Notes: generated from the letters alone by a model not told the origin. A stretch of DNA of 64,000 nucleotides from Larix kaempferi (GCA_027924585.1 BSBM01000994.1:15089001-15153000); one strand, 5' to 3'. Positions 23,490-34,670 are shown, numbered from the stretch's first letter. A program made the numbers and translations.

Positions 23490-23935
23490 AGTTATGTTGA
23501 TATGAATAGAACTAACCGTAGTTATAAAGAAGGAGAATTTGTTTTCCTGCAAGTAAAACCTCAAAAATGCACCATTAGATTTGGAAAAGGATCTCAGCTA
23601 TCTCCTCGATTTGTTGGGCCTTTTGAAATACTAAAAAAGATTAGACTTGTGGCTTATCATCTTTATCTAACACAAATTTTTCATCATATCCATGATGTGT
23701 TTCATGTTTTAGTATTGAGTAAATATGCTCATGATCCTTCTCATATTCTAGATTGGCAACATTTACAGGTAATAGATAGGGAGGCCCTGAAGGAAGAGCC
23801 AATTTTCATTTTTGACCATTGCACTCAACAACTCAAAAGTCGCATGGTGGACTAGATAAAGGTCCAATGGGACCTATATAGTCCTATTTCCTGTACATGG
23901 AAGGATGCATCTACTATGCATTTGGAATTTCCCTT
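23490..23935 (+). pseudogene. Gypsy-1 integrase C-terminus and chromodomain-like tail
   Basis: This contains FVGPFEILKKIRLVAYHLYL, IHDVFHVLVLSKY and a DPSHILDW block, typical of the plant chromovirus integrase end. After a stop at 23853, IKVQWDLYSP and CTWKD resemble the VLW...ATWE core of a chromodomain, which in this clade guides integration to heterochromatin. The subclade (Tekay/Del-like) is an inference from these motifs. Confidence 0.78.
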
Positions 23936-23971
23936 TTTTTTTACTTGAACTTTGAGCCAAGTTTAGGCCAT

Positions 23972-23982
23972 GACAGGGAGTA
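23972..23982 (+). promoter_or_regulatory. Gypsy-1 polypurine tract
   Basis: GACAGGGAGTA directly precedes the 3' LTR start TGTAATGTCCC. Confidence 0.75.
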
Positions 23983-24337
23983 TGTAATGTCCCATATTGG
24001 CTAGTATAGTTTTTTGGCACCTAAAGAGGGTGATTTTGATGGATTATGTATGTGAAACTTATATATCATGGACCTAGTCTTGGCTAGTATAGTTTTGTGA
24101 CACTGAAAGCAAGTGATTTTGATGGATTGTGTATGTCAGAATTATATATTATGGACCTAGTGGGTTAACTTGACATGTGAAGACTAATATATATGTGTGT
24201 ATATGTGTCCCATCTTATGAATGCTATTATGTTTGGTTATATATATCATACCAATGTTGGTTAAGAATATGTTTAAGTATGTTTTATTTTCCTACATCTG
24301 GTTAATGATATGATTGGTACATATGTTTGTGACATGG
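23983..24337 (+). repeat. Gypsy-1 3' LTR, first 355 bp
   Basis: Starts TGTAATGTCCCATATTGG. It aligns with 6214-6328 plus 12002-12205. A 24-bp segment near 24313-24336 is absent from the 5' LTR. It ends in CATGG (24333-24337), the target duplication for Unit-X, and resumes at 35815. Confidence 0.88.
23999..24164 (+). repeat. Two-copy 83-bp tandem repeat in the Gypsy-1 LTR
   Basis: Units begin GGCTAGTATAGTTTT at 23999 and 24082, and both run to ATGGACCTAGT. The 5' LTR has the same pair, with TATAG at 6236 and TATGG at 6319, again 83 bp apart. The repeat therefore predates insertion of this copy. Confidence 0.88.
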
Positions 24338-26280
24338 TGTAACATCCGAAAATTTAACAAAAATATAATTTTTTTTATGTAGCATAAGGTGCTACAATCG
24401 CTATGCAGAGATACAATAAATGTTAGAATTTAGATGATGGGATGATGACGACACTTATTTAAAAAGTCCCCAAGTTCATAAACATGTTACGTCAATTTCT
24501 TGCTATGTATGTCATACAGATTAAATGCATGTATTTATACTTGTTAATTACTGCTGGATGTTTTTAATTCTATTTTGTATTCTGATCAAATATAGTCACT
24601 TCCCTAAATGCATAAGAAAGGTCAATTATTATTTTAAATATGTGTACTAACTGTTTGATTTTCTTGATGATGAAGGGATCCTATGGGCACCCCGAGGCTT
24701 ACTTATCTAAATAGATAATGCTCTTGAAACTTATGTCGTCGATCACAAATAAGCGCGATACTTATTTCCGAAGCATTAAAGATGTATGTAAAAAGAACTT
24801 GATTCACATAGTATCCAAAATTAAAAGTATGGAGGATTTAATCTGAGTAAGGATAAGACCTACCCTAGCTGTGGTCATGCGTGATACACATACATCGTTA
24901 CTATTTACTGGTGTTCTTCTCTTGAGCTTAGCTTCCTATTCCAACATCATGCTTATACCATTTTATTTACATTGTACTAAGATCTATGTTTTTAAGTATT
25001 CAAGATCTCGATTATGGCCTTCATAACTATGTGGATTCACCAAATTATGATATTTGATCTTTTGTGTACCACCAAACCCTATCTCAAGGGTTTTATATCT
25101 TTAAGGTAAAAACTAAGGGTTAAGACTTTATGCATAACATAATATATGCTAGGTGTTATAATGTTTAAACACATATTTCTATATGCTAAAGTTATAATTC
25201 TTATATCCATTCTACCTTATTCTAAAGGTATTAACCTATTTGTATATTATAACTACATGTTAGATGTTATAACCCTAATGCGCATTATATTATATGCTAG
25301 GTATTAATACCCTTGTACATATTATGGTTATATGCAAATCTTGACTTATGAAAGACTCTACGTAAAACACTTGTGTTATTGGCTATAATGCAATGATATA
25401 GTTTTGTTATATGCATAAGGATAACCATATATTATGAGCTTGATTATATGCCTAACCTACTATACATTGATGCAATAGTAAAGACCATAACTAAATTCTC
25501 CGTGGATCATGCGTTGGCAGGCACTTAACCGGTAGCTATGGCATTTAAAGTTCATTAAAAGCATTTTGGTGGATTGCCTGTTGGCATCCCTCATGGCATG
25601 GCTCCACATGAAGGTTTTGGTTATCATGTAAAACCCTAGCTACACTATGCACTAACTCAATGAAGCACTAATTGGAGCATTCATTTGGTAAAACAGGTGG
25701 GGAGAGAGGCCGACAGGATCTTAGGTTTTTAGGGTTTGCAAGACAGTGCTCCCAAGGTTCGATGTCGAGACCTGTAGCTTTCATTTGTTGTTACCAGTAG
25801 GCTATATGAGCCAAACCATTACCTAGTTGTAACTTACTGCATTTGATGGTGAATCGTGCAACTCCGGTGTTGATTCCGAATGGCTTGAATGTTGCAAAAG
25901 TGTTCAAGCACGATATGAGAGTTTCTTATATAGGTAATGTCATGGTCTCCTCCTTGTATTTCATCGAGGGTTTAACATTAATACAATTTTATGCTTAAGT
26001 TTGAGCTACATACAAAGTTTAACCACGTCGTATTGTTGTACTAACAGGTTCTTCCTCAGCGTTGGTTTTAAGTTTCAGGAAGACAGGGATAAGAGCTTAA
26101 AAGGCCTGGTAAGCCTTGGTGACTCCCTTCTGGGCATCCATAAAACTCATAATATTTTTGGTGAACAAAGGAAAAATGTCGGTCTTCGTTTTGGCTAGCT
26201 GAGAGTTCGGTTTTGTTTAATTTTTTGTTTTCCACAGTTAGTTGTAAACTTTTATAAGCCATATGGCAAGTTTTGGTACA
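24338..26280. other. Unit-X left arm, no recognised gene
   Basis: A+T-rich sequence with scattered stops in all frames. A GGGCACCCCGAGGC block near 24685 and a GACCTACCCTAGC block near 24870 resemble LTR sequence in style only. No protein, RNA gene or second copy was found in the window. Confidence 0.5.
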
Positions 26281-26283
26281 AGG

Positions 26284-27289
26284 AGGATTGAACCCTTGAC
26301 CTGTTCTGCATTGGTTCTTCAATGTTTTACTATGTAAAATTTTTAATGATAAATAAATATGGTTTGCTTGGAAAAATATTGCAAAGGGTTTAACCCTCGG
26401 CATTTGGATATTTTTGGAATGAAATTTGTTCATAAAACTTTTAGGGTTTTAAAACCCATTTTTCTTTATGGATAACAGTTGAAGGGAGGGTTTGAACCCT
26501 TGACCTCATGTTGTTTCCTTTCGTACTGATATGTGTATAAGCTTTTAATTGATGATAATATAGGTTTTATGCATTATTCGAATGAAGTTTAAAAATGTTA
26601 ACATGAGAGGAAACTCTTGGCATTCGTTGTTATTTTGAAATTTTGTTTGGTAAACAAAGGTTAGGGCAGAGCCCGTCACTATGATTTAAATGGTTATATA
26701 ATGTTTAGAGTTTGTTTATAATCCAAATCCATAAGGTTGGATCATAAACCCTACCAAAACTAAATACCATTTTTGAGATTCAGTTGTAGAATCATTATGG
26801 GTTTCGAACCCTAAACTTCTTATATAAAAGGTAACTTGTACTGTTATAAAACTTAGACTGTGTGGGTGAGCCCTTCGGGTGTCAAAACCTGGTCTCACTT
26901 TTCTCTTTTCTTTTGTTAGATAAATGAAATGTTATCATAGTATTAGTATGTATAGCTAATGAACAGGGTTTGAACCCTGGGATAATCGACAGATTATTTA
27001 GTTGCTATTTGTTTTGTATTATTTAAGGTTTAAGTCAATTGATAATTAAATTCGTATTGCAATCAGGTGACAAATATGTCATAACACCAATAATGTGTTT
27101 ATAATGTAAATATATATATGGTTACTATTTTCTTTACTACAGTATTTAAACTTCGTTTGGGTTATAAAAATATTGCACTATGAGTTTCGATACTATTAGA
27201 GTTTGTAATACATAAACTATAATGTATTTGAGAAGTTTATGCTAAAAAGCATGTGTTAATTGTTTTATGAAATGAAAGGTTTGAACCAT
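26284..27289. repeat. Recurrent GGGTTTGAACCC-type palindromes in Unit-X
   Basis: GGGTTTGAACCC or a near variant occurs at 26284, 26386, 26488, 26799 (GGGTTTCGAACCC), 26966 and 27278. Several copies are followed by TTGACCT or TGGGATAAT. The core resembles the B box of RNA polymerase III promoters (GGTTCGANNCC), but no A box was found at proper spacing and no tRNA fold is evident. Intervals are irregular, so this is a family of short motifs, not a tandem array. Confidence 0.7.
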
Positions 27290-27808
27290 GAATAATCTTA
27301 GGTTTTGGAGAGAAAACATGGGATTGTTTGATATACTATTACTTCTGTTAGTATGAAAGAACTGCTATAAATATTCTATTTAATAGATAAATGCTATGTT
27401 TTTCTGTATTTAGTATAGAAGAGATTTTATTGCAATGTAAAGATAAAAATTGTAAAGAAACATAACAGATTTTATCTATGATAATCATTCAGTCGAATTC
27501 TATCTATTGCATATCATTATTTCAATCTATTTTAAATACTCTTCCTTGTACTAGAGTACGGCACTGAAATAGTGTGTGGAAAAATGCAGGGAAACATTTT
27601 TACTCTATCATCCGTATTTAATTATAAATTCTAACTATCCATTTAACATTTAAACCTAACAGGTGCATGGATATTCATAGCAGTTAATATTACAGTAGAT
27701 AGAAACTTACTAACTATCCAAAATATATCTAGGATTTAAATAAAACTGATAACATAATAATATTCAGATCCTTAAATAATTTGAGAGGAAGTAAATAAGA
27801 TAACACAA

Positions 27809-28011
27809 TTTGAATGTGGTAACTGTAGATGAGAGGAACAGCCAAAGGAGCCCGTTCCACCCAACCTTTTCCTGAAGATAGCCAATTTACTTGCCTTAGG
27901 ACCCCCGATCTTGTTCACTGAACCACCAGGACGAAGATGCTGTGTGGAGAAATGGAATAAATTCCTTTGCAACTCAGCAGTAGCACTTGACAGTAGTACT
28001 TCTGCTTTTAA
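27809..28011 (+). pseudogene. Unknown reading frame of Unit-X, part before Copia-B
   Basis: In one frame this stretch reads EEQPKEPVPPNLFLKI and then, from the ATG at 27911, MFTEPPGRRCCVEKW, before Copia-B cuts in at 28012. Once Copia-B and one copy of the imperfect TTTAA/TTTAG duplication are set aside, the same frame goes on at 35281 without a shift for about 30 codons before TAG. I do not recognise the family. Position inside an LTR-like unit suggests a gag-type or captured gene fragment. Confidence 0.4.
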
Positions 28012-28619
28012 TGTTGATGTATATGTAACTTCGGAATGTATTTCATCTATATATTTTATATATATTTATTGTACCCTTATAAGAGATGTGTTATTCCTCT
28101 ATAAGGAAGTGTCGTCATGTGGATCGACAAGTGTCGCAATTGTGTGTAATTGCCGATGGGTTATTAGACCACCATTTGGGGTCGGCCCGGAGTTATATAT
28201 AATATAATGTGGATGTATCTAAGTAGACAAGTCAGCCCCATTGGGTCACTGGGCAAAAAGGTGAGTATAAATAGAGATAGGAGATCTCTATTTTACTCAC
28301 TCGGAAAAGTAACTCACTCTCTCTCTGGAAAGTGGCGCACTAGTGAGGAGGAGGAGGATCATCTACTAGGAGACTATCTCAGTGTTATTTGGTTGTATTT
28401 TGGTTGAGCCATTGCTCTCTCTATCTCTGAGGAAGTTGTGGGGTTTTTCACCTTAGGGTTTTCCCCACGGAAACTCTGTGTCTCTTGTCTCTATGCTTTT
28501 GATTCTTGTGATGCTTGTGATGCTTGTCATATTATGATTTTCATGCATTGATATACTGTAGATGTTATTCTCTCAGCAAAGATCCTAGAGTATAATGAAT
28601 TAATGCTCAAAATTTAACA
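28012..28619 (+). repeat. Copia-B 5' LTR (608 bp)
   Basis: TGTTGATG to TTTAACA. A GATGCTTGT unit near 28510 is present twice here and once in the 3' LTR. TATAAATA is at 28266-28273. Confidence 0.96.
28266..28273 (+). promoter_or_regulatory. TATA box in Copia-B 5' LTR
   Basis: TATAAATA lies 254 bp into the LTR and is conserved in all three LTRs of this family. It is the probable promoter for the genomic RNA. Confidence 0.65.
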
Positions 28620-28633
28620 TGGGGTCAGAGCTA
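28620..28633 (+). promoter_or_regulatory. Copia-B primer-binding site
   Basis: TGGGGTCAGAGCTA directly follows the LTR. It matches the usual TGGTATCAGAGC except at two bases, so priming by initiator methionine tRNA is likely but imperfect. Confidence 0.75.
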
Positions 28634-29193
28634 ACCTGAGAAGAAGACATTTTGCAGTGACGGAAGCTTGTGTTCCTTGTTTATTGGGTTTCTCTCCACA
28701 GTTTTTTTAAATTCAATATAGTAGATTGGATCTACTCATCAAGGCGCATCTATCTGTCCAATCAGAATTTAGTTCCGAGCATTTTAAGATTTGGCCCTAA
28801 AAATTAGGGTTTCCACAAAAATAGGAATTTCTGGAAACTGAAGGCACAGCTGGAAGCTCCTTGCAAAAATCGAAGGTTAGAGCTTTGGATCGAGATTTTT
28901 GGTTGGGTAGATCTCCGGGAAACTCAAACCCTAATTCAGGGCTCTCCCTAATGAACCCGGGAGGACAAAAAGGCAATTTTGAAAGGCAAGACTTTGTTGA
29001 TCTCAAATTCTAAATGTACTAGGCTGATCAGCTCTCCAAGGCGCATCTTTCTATCCTTTCAGAATTTGGAAATTCACATTTTGAATTTTTAGGGTTTCTC
29101 TAACAAACCCTAATCCGGGACCAGATCCAGTTTTCAGTACTTCAAGTGGTAAGTCCTAAATCTTTTCTATTTCCATTTGAAGTACTCTTAAAG

Positions 29194-29763
29194 ATGTCTC
29201 TCCACACCAAGCTTGAGGATAAGCTTGAAGGGGCTGATAACTTCTGAGCCTGGAAGTATAGGATTGGGTTAATCCTGGAAGAGAATGAGTTGGACTCATA
29301 TGTGAAAGAAGACATCCCTATCCCAGAGGATGAAGAGGCCAAGGCATTGCACAAGAAGAACTTGGTCAAGGCAAAGAGAATCATTGTTGATTCTATCAAA
29401 GACCATCTCATACCCCATGTGTCTTCTCTTAAGACACCCAAGGAGATGTTTGACTCTTTGACCAAGCTGTTTGAAGGAAAGAACATAAATCGGAAGATGA
29501 CCTTGCGGAACTAATTGAAAGAAGTGAAGTTTCAGAATGGAGAAACCATTCAATCTTACTTTTCAAGGGTCTCCCATATCAAGGAACAACTAGAAGCAGT
29601 GGATGAAATGGTGGAGAATGATGAAGTGGTGATGACCACTCTAAATGGCCTACCCAGGTCATGGGATTCCTTTATCCAAGGAATTTGTGCAAGGAAGAAT
29701 TTGATCTCTTTTAGTAGACTTCGGGAAGAATGCTCACAAGAAGAAGCAAGGATTGTGGCATGA
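29194..29763 (+). pseudogene. Copia-B gag capsid
   Basis: ATG at 29194 opens MSLHTKLEDKLEGADNF, the usual start of plant copia gag. TGA at 29245 falls where a tryptophan or similar residue precedes AWKYR. TAA at 29512 and TGA at 29761 also interrupt. All three pieces are in one frame with the following pol. The last stop lies at the same codon as TAA 198 in Copia-A, between capsid and nucleocapsid. Around it the sequence is (G)TGGC-N-STOP-GAAGAAAAGATG in both. Confidence 0.9.
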
Positions 29764-29772
29764 GAAGAAAAG

Positions 29773-32064
29773 ATGGTGAATGAAGATCAGGCTCTCATAG
29801 CTCACACCAGGAAAGGAAAGTCCAAGAGAGATCCATCTCACTCCAAGAGATCTTCACATCACTTCAAGGAAAGAAGAATATGCTTCACCTGTAATGAGAA
29901 AGGACATATTGCCATAAATTGTCCGAAGAACAAGAAGGATAATAACACCCCCAACAAGAAGAAGAAGGGTAGCAAAAGAAGGTTTCATGCTCACACTGTC
30001 GAAGATGATGAACCCCCAAAGAAGAAGGCTAGGGCAGAAAGTGATAGCAATGATGACTCATCAAGTGAAGAAGAGTATGTTCTGATCTCTGCTCTCACAG
30101 GTACCATCTCCCATGGTTGTAATGATTGGTTGATTGATAGTGGGGCTTCCAAACACATGACTGGGTTTAAGGAATCTTTTGTGAATCTATCTAAACATGA
30201 ATCACCCCATAAGGTGAAACTTGGGGATGATTATCAATACCCAATCAAAGGAAGTGGTGAAGCCTCCTACAACCTAGATTCTGGAAAATCTCTGAAGATG
30301 AAGGAAGTCCTCTATGTACCTGGGCTCAAGAAGAACTTACTCTCCATCTCTGCATTCGATGCAAAAGGTATGAGGGTTGCATTTGTGGATGGCCAAGTCC
30401 TAATGTGTCCAAAGGGAAAGAACCTAGATGATGCAGTAGTGATTGGAGAGCAAGAGGGAGGCTTGTATAAATTGAAGGGACAACTTGAACATGCCATGGT
30501 GCATGAATCCATGGAGCCAAGTGAACTTTGGCATAGAAGACTTGCTCACATGCACTACAGAGCACTTCCAATTGCAAGCAAGGCAGTAGAGGGTCTTCCT
30601 GAAATCAAGACCAAAAATGAAGGTGTTTGCAAAGGATGTGCAAAAGGTAAGAACATTAAGAAGGCTTTCCCAAGCAGTGAAAGCAAGGCAAAAGACATCC
30701 TAGAAATCATCCACTCAGATGTATGTGGCCCTATGTCATCCAGTTCCCTGAGTGGGTATGTTTACTATGTCTCCTTTATTGATGACTTCTCTAGGAAGAC
30801 TTGGGTATACTTCTTGAAGGGCAAAGATGAGGTGCTTGATAAATTCAAAGAATTCAAAACCTTGATGGAGAATCAAACTGACAAGAAGATCAAAACATTC
30901 AGATCCGACAATGGTGGAGAATTCACCTCAAATGACTTCAAGAAGCTTTGCAGTGATTCACGGATTAAGAGGGAGTTGACTGCTCCTTATAATCCTCAAC
31001 AGAATGGAGTTGCAGAAAGGAAGAACAGAACTATCATGGAAGCAGCAAGGGCAATGTTGCATGACCAAGATCTTCCTATGCATCTATGGGCAGAAGCAGC
31101 TAGAATAGCTGTATATGTGCAGAACAGAACACCCCACAAGATATTGGACAACAAGACACCAGAAGAAGTCTTTTCTGGTAAGAAACCTGAAGTCATCCAT
31201 CTCAGAATATTTGGTTGTCCAGTATACACTCATGTCCCAAAGGAAAAGAGGACTAAACTAGATCCTTCAGGAAAGAAGGGTATCTTTGTGGGTTACAGTG
31301 AAAGTTCGAAGGCTTACAGAATATACTTTCCAGGGTTCAAGAAGATTGATGTCAGCAGGGATGTAACATTTGATGAAAACTCAGCATTCATCAAATCAAG
31401 GAAGACACCTACCGAAGTTTATGAAGAACCTAAGGAAACAAGATTTCAGGACACTACCATGACTAAAGCAGTTCCAGAAGCTGTTCGTGAGTTTGAAGAT
31501 CCACAAGAACCTGCAGATCCACCCTGTGAGGATAACTCTCACAAGAGGAAACCAGTATGGGCTAGAGAGCTCATTCAAGATGCAGAAAGATTTGGTATTC
31601 CAGAAGAAGAACACAGAACAAAGAAGAGAACCAGATCACAGACCAGCTATGTTGCTTTACTTTGTGACATTATGAACAAAGAGCCTTCCAGTTATGAAGA
31701 GGCAGCGGAAAAGAAAGAATGGAAGGATTCAATGGTTGAGGAATACCAATCAATAATGAAGAATGATGTTTGGGATGTTGTCCCAAGACCTAAAGAGAAG
31801 TCTGTTGTGACTTCTAAATGGATCTTCAAAATCAAGCATGCTGCAGATGGCAGTGTGGAGAAATACAAAGCAAGATTCGTAGCCTGTGGATTCTCTCAGA
31901 AAGAGGGAATAGATTATGAAGAAACTTTTGCACCTGTAGCGAGGTATACTTCCATCAGAACAGTACTTGCCTTGGCTGCAGCTATGAAATGGAAAATACA
32001 CCAGATGGATGTCAAGACTACTTTCCTGAATGGTGTAGTAGAAGAGGAAGTATATGTGGAATAG
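29773..32064 (+). CDS. Copia-B nucleocapsid, protease, integrase and N-terminal RT (763 codons open)
   Basis: Residue numbers are from ATG 29773. Zinc knuckle: C37, C40, H45, C50. Lysine-rich linker 53-88 and acidic stretch 89-102. Protease DSGASKHM has its aspartate at 122. The GAG-pre-integrase HHCC begins with LWHRRLAH near 256 and ends at CKGCAKG. Integrase catalytic residues lie in HSDVCG, RSDNGGEF and GVAERKN. RT begins near residue 665 and is cut by TAG 32062 after VYVE. The TAG replaces a glutamine codon of the family and would be C-to-T at CAG. Whether ATG 29773 is used is unknown; the normal product would be a gag-pol fusion. Confidence 0.9.
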   Translation: MVNEDQALIAHTRKGKSKRDPSHSKRSSHHFKERRICFTCNEKGHIAINCPKNKKDNNTPNKKKKGSKRRFHAHTVEDDEPPKKKARAESDSNDDSSSEEEYVLISALTGTISHGCNDWLIDSGASKHMTGFKESFVNLSKHESPHKVKLGDDYQYPIKGSGEASYNLDSGKSLKMKEVLYVPGLKKNLLSISAFDAKGMRVAFVDGQVLMCPKGKNLDDAVVIGEQEGGLYKLKGQLEHAMVHESMEPSELWHRRLAHMHYRALPIASKAVEGLPEIKTKNEGVCKGCAKGKNIKKAFPSSESKAKDILEIIHSDVCGPMSSSSLSGYVYYVSFIDDFSRKTWVYFLKGKDEVLDKFKEFKTLMENQTDKKIKTFRSDNGGEFTSNDFKKLCSDSRIKRELTAPYNPQQNGVAERKNRTIMEAARAMLHDQDLPMHLWAEAARIAVYVQNRTPHKILDNKTPEEVFSGKKPEVIHLRIFGCPVYTHVPKEKRTKLDPSGKKGIFVGYSESSKAYRIYFPGFKKIDVSRDVTFDENSAFIKSRKTPTEVYEEPKETRFQDTTMTKAVPEAVREFEDPQEPADPPCEDNSHKRKPVWARELIQDAERFGIPEEEHRTKKRTRSQTSYVALLCDIMNKEPSSYEEAAEKKEWKDSMVEEYQSIMKNDVWDVVPRPKEKSVVTSKWIFKIKHAADGSVEKYKARFVACGFSQKEGIDYEETFAPVARYTSIRTVLALAAAMKWKIHQMDVKTTFLNGVVEEEVYVE

Positions 32065-32706
32065 CCACTCAGTTTTGAAATACATGACAGGGAGTCATAT
32101 GTGTGCAGATTGAAGAAAGCCTTGTATGGCTTGAAGCAAGCTCCCAGAACCTGGTATGGTAGGATGGATAGTTTCCTATCTAGTTTGGGCTTTACCAAGA
32201 GTAAAGCGGATTCCAACCTTTACTACAAGCTTGAGGAAGGGAATCCTGTGATTCTACTACTGTATGTGGATGACCTATTTGTGACAGGAGATGACAGACT
32301 GATTGCAGATACTAAGAGGAAGCTTGCAGCTGAATTCGATATGAAAGATTTTGGAATGATGCACTATTTCCTAAGTATGGAGGTGTGGCAGAGTGCAGGT
32401 GGGATCTTCCTTGGTCAAGGGAAGTACACAGTAGATATCCTGAAGAGATTCGGGATGATGGATTGCAAGGCCATGGCCACACCGATGGCATCGAATCTGA
32501 AGCTTCTATGTGATGCTTCATCTGAGCCAGTTGATGTCTCTATGTATCGTCAGATGATTGGGTCCTTGATGTACCTGACGAACACGAGAGCAGACATTTG
32601 CTTTGCTGTGAACACATTGAGCCAGTTCCTGACGGATCCGAGGAGTGTTCACCTGGTTGCTGTAAAGCATGTTCTGAGGTACCTGAAAGGGTACAATGGA
32701 TTATGA
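32065..32706 (+). pseudogene. Copia-B reverse transcriptase, C-terminal part
   Basis: Same frame as the preceding block after TAG 32062. It carries LKKALYGLKQAPRTWY, the catalytic box LYVDDLFVTG (near 32261) and MIGSLMYLTN. A 1-bp insertion near 32686 (CTGAAAGGG versus CTGAAGGG in Copia-A) shifts the frame. A 3-bp insertion lies just before it, near 32655. Confidence 0.92.
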
Positions 32707-33226
32707 GCTCAAGTATGAAGCAAATCAAAAGTTTAACCTACAGGTTTATGTTGATTCAGATTGGGCTGGCAGTGCTGCAGATAGGAAGAGCACATCTGGG
32801 TGTTGCTTAAGTATGGGATCAGGTGTGATCTCTTGGTTTAGCAGGAAGCAGTCCTGCGTAGCACTGAGTACAGCTGAGGCAGATTATGTTGCAGCCTGTT
32901 CAGCTAGTTGTGAGGCAGTATGGCTACGGAAGCTACTGTCTGAGTTATTTGATCTCCCGTTGGAGGCTACTGGTATCTTTTGTGATAACCAGAGTTGTGT
33001 GAAGCTGTCCGAGAACCCAGTGTTTCATGACAGGTCGAAACACATAGAGATCAAATATCATTATATCCGGGATATGGTGCAGAGAGGAGCTGTGAAGCTC
33101 CTGTATGTTGCAACGGACGAGCAGATTGCAGATGTACTGACGAAGCCACTAGCCAGGGTGAAGTTCGAGTACTTCAGAGAGAGGCTTGGCGTGCTTCAGA
33201 TCAAGGACACTTCGAGGAAGAAGTGA
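32696..33226 (+). pseudogene. Copia-B RNase H
   Basis: Shifted by one base from the RT part. The motifs YVDSDWAG, ALSTAEADYVA and FCDNQSCVKL hold the three acidic residues of RNase H. The IEIKYHYIRDMV and ADVLTKPLA closers follow, with a natural stop at 33224-33226. The domain itself is intact. Confidence 0.92.
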
Positions 33227-33393
33227 TGGACACATTTGCTGAAGCCATTCCAAGCATGTTGGAAGGGGGATCCTTCACATGGCTATGGATGTAAGCGCTG
33301 AATGATGAACATCAGGAGGATGTTCTGGTTTCTGCTTGGATATGATCAGTTGGATCATTATATGTATTTTGTGTATGCATCATGTTGGATGCT

Positions 33394-33734
33394 GATGGAT
33401 ACATTGTGTGGATCATGTATCTTTATATGATTAGGCAGATCATGTATGTTGATGGATACATTGTGTGGATCAAGTATCTTTGTATGATCAGGTAGATCAT
33501 ATATGCTGATGGATACATTGTGTGGATCATGTATCTTTGTATGATCAGATAGATCATGTATGCTGATGGATACATTGTGTGGATCATGTATCTTTGTATG
33601 ATCAGGTAGATCATGTATGCTGATGGATACATTGTGTGGATCATGTATCTTTGTATGATAAGGTGGATCATGTATGCTGATGGATACATTGTGTGGATCA
33701 TGTATCTATGTATGTATCAGGTGGATACTTGGAT
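33394..33734 (+). repeat. 57-bp minisatellite, about six copies, Copia-B 3' tract
   Basis: TGATGGATACATTGTGTGG starts at 33394, 33450, 33508, 33564, 33621 and 33678. Intervals are 56 to 58 bp. Because the period is 19 codons, the - strand shows a repeated MIHTMYPSAYMIYLIIQRY-like reading frame. I treat that as an artefact of the repeat. Copia-A has only two diverged units at the same place. Confidence 0.92.
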
Positions 33735-33877
33735 GATCGTGGATGACGAGCTTCTCCAGATGACATGCAGCAGGATGTTGTAGTGATGATGATCAGGTTG
33801 ATCATGTGTACATCAGGATGATGTTTGATGAGTATCAGATGATACTTTATGGCTGTGGATCAGGTTGTGCAGGAAAG

Positions 33878-34445
33878 CATGTAATTTGTGCCTTGGGAGA
33901 TTTGCAGATGGTCTTTCGAGGTTTTTCCTATGGCATGTAATTCGGTGCCCTGGGACATCTGGCAAATGCTCTTGCGAGGTTTTGCTTGGGACGACATGTA
34001 ATTTGTGCCCTGGGAGATCTGCAGATAGTCTTTCAAGGTTTTGCCTATGGCATGTAATTCGGTGCCCTGGGATATCTGGTAGATGCTCTTGTGAGGTTTT
34101 GTCCTATGGCATGTAATTTGCTCCTGGGAGATCTGGACAGGATGAAAAAGGCCTCAGATGCTTCAGCCAGGTTTTTCCATGACCACATGTAATTTACTCC
34201 TGGGAGATCTGGACAGGATGAAAAAGGCCTTAGATGCTTCAGCCAGGTTTCGTGGTGAGATCACATGTAATGTGCTCCTGGGAGATCCAACAGGTAGAGC
34301 TGAGTGCTCGTAACAGCCTGGGATGCTTCAACCAGGTTTTGTGATGTGTCACATGTAATGTGCTCCTGGGAGATCCTACAGGTAGAGCTGTGTGCTCGTA
34401 ATAGCCTAGGATGCTGCAGCCAGGTTTTGTGACGCACGTAATGAA
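33878..34445 (+). repeat. Nine-copy CATGTAAT box array, Copia-B
   Basis: Boxes at 33878, 33934, 33995, 34051, 34110, 34186, 34264, 34352 and 34435 (CACGTAAT). Spacings are 56, 61, 56, 59, 76, 78, 88 and 83. The first four spacings equal those of Copia-A within 1 bp; the later ones are shorter. Most boxes are followed by a CCTGGGAGAT block. Confidence 0.88.
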
Positions 34446-34670
34446 ACCTGAGGATTCCACAGTATGGCCAGTGATGATGAAGACCTGCAGATGGAAGGCC
34501 TACATCCAGTATGAAAAAGGACTGGCTCTGTAGAACTTCCTATGACGAGTAGAGTCAAAGATTGGTTGAGATAGCAGTAGCAGTGACGATTATGATGATG
34601 ATGCATCGATGACGATGATCCAGAGAAAAAGACTTGTCTAGCAGATCTGTGTCGAGAAATACCTTCCTAG

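Noticed and set aside
26966-26977. GGGTTTGAACCC as part of a tRNA gene
   Set aside because: No A box at proper distance and no cloverleaf could be drawn around any of the six palindromes.
33423-33701. Repeated hydrophobic peptide on the - strand (19-residue unit)
   Set aside because: It is the reverse reading of the 57-bp minisatellite in the Copia-B 3' tract. There is no start context, and Copia-A has no equivalent.
33394-34445. CRISPR-like array (regular repeats with spacers)
   Set aside because: The repeats are imperfect, the spacers are themselves homologous, and the tract lies in a plant retrotransposon.
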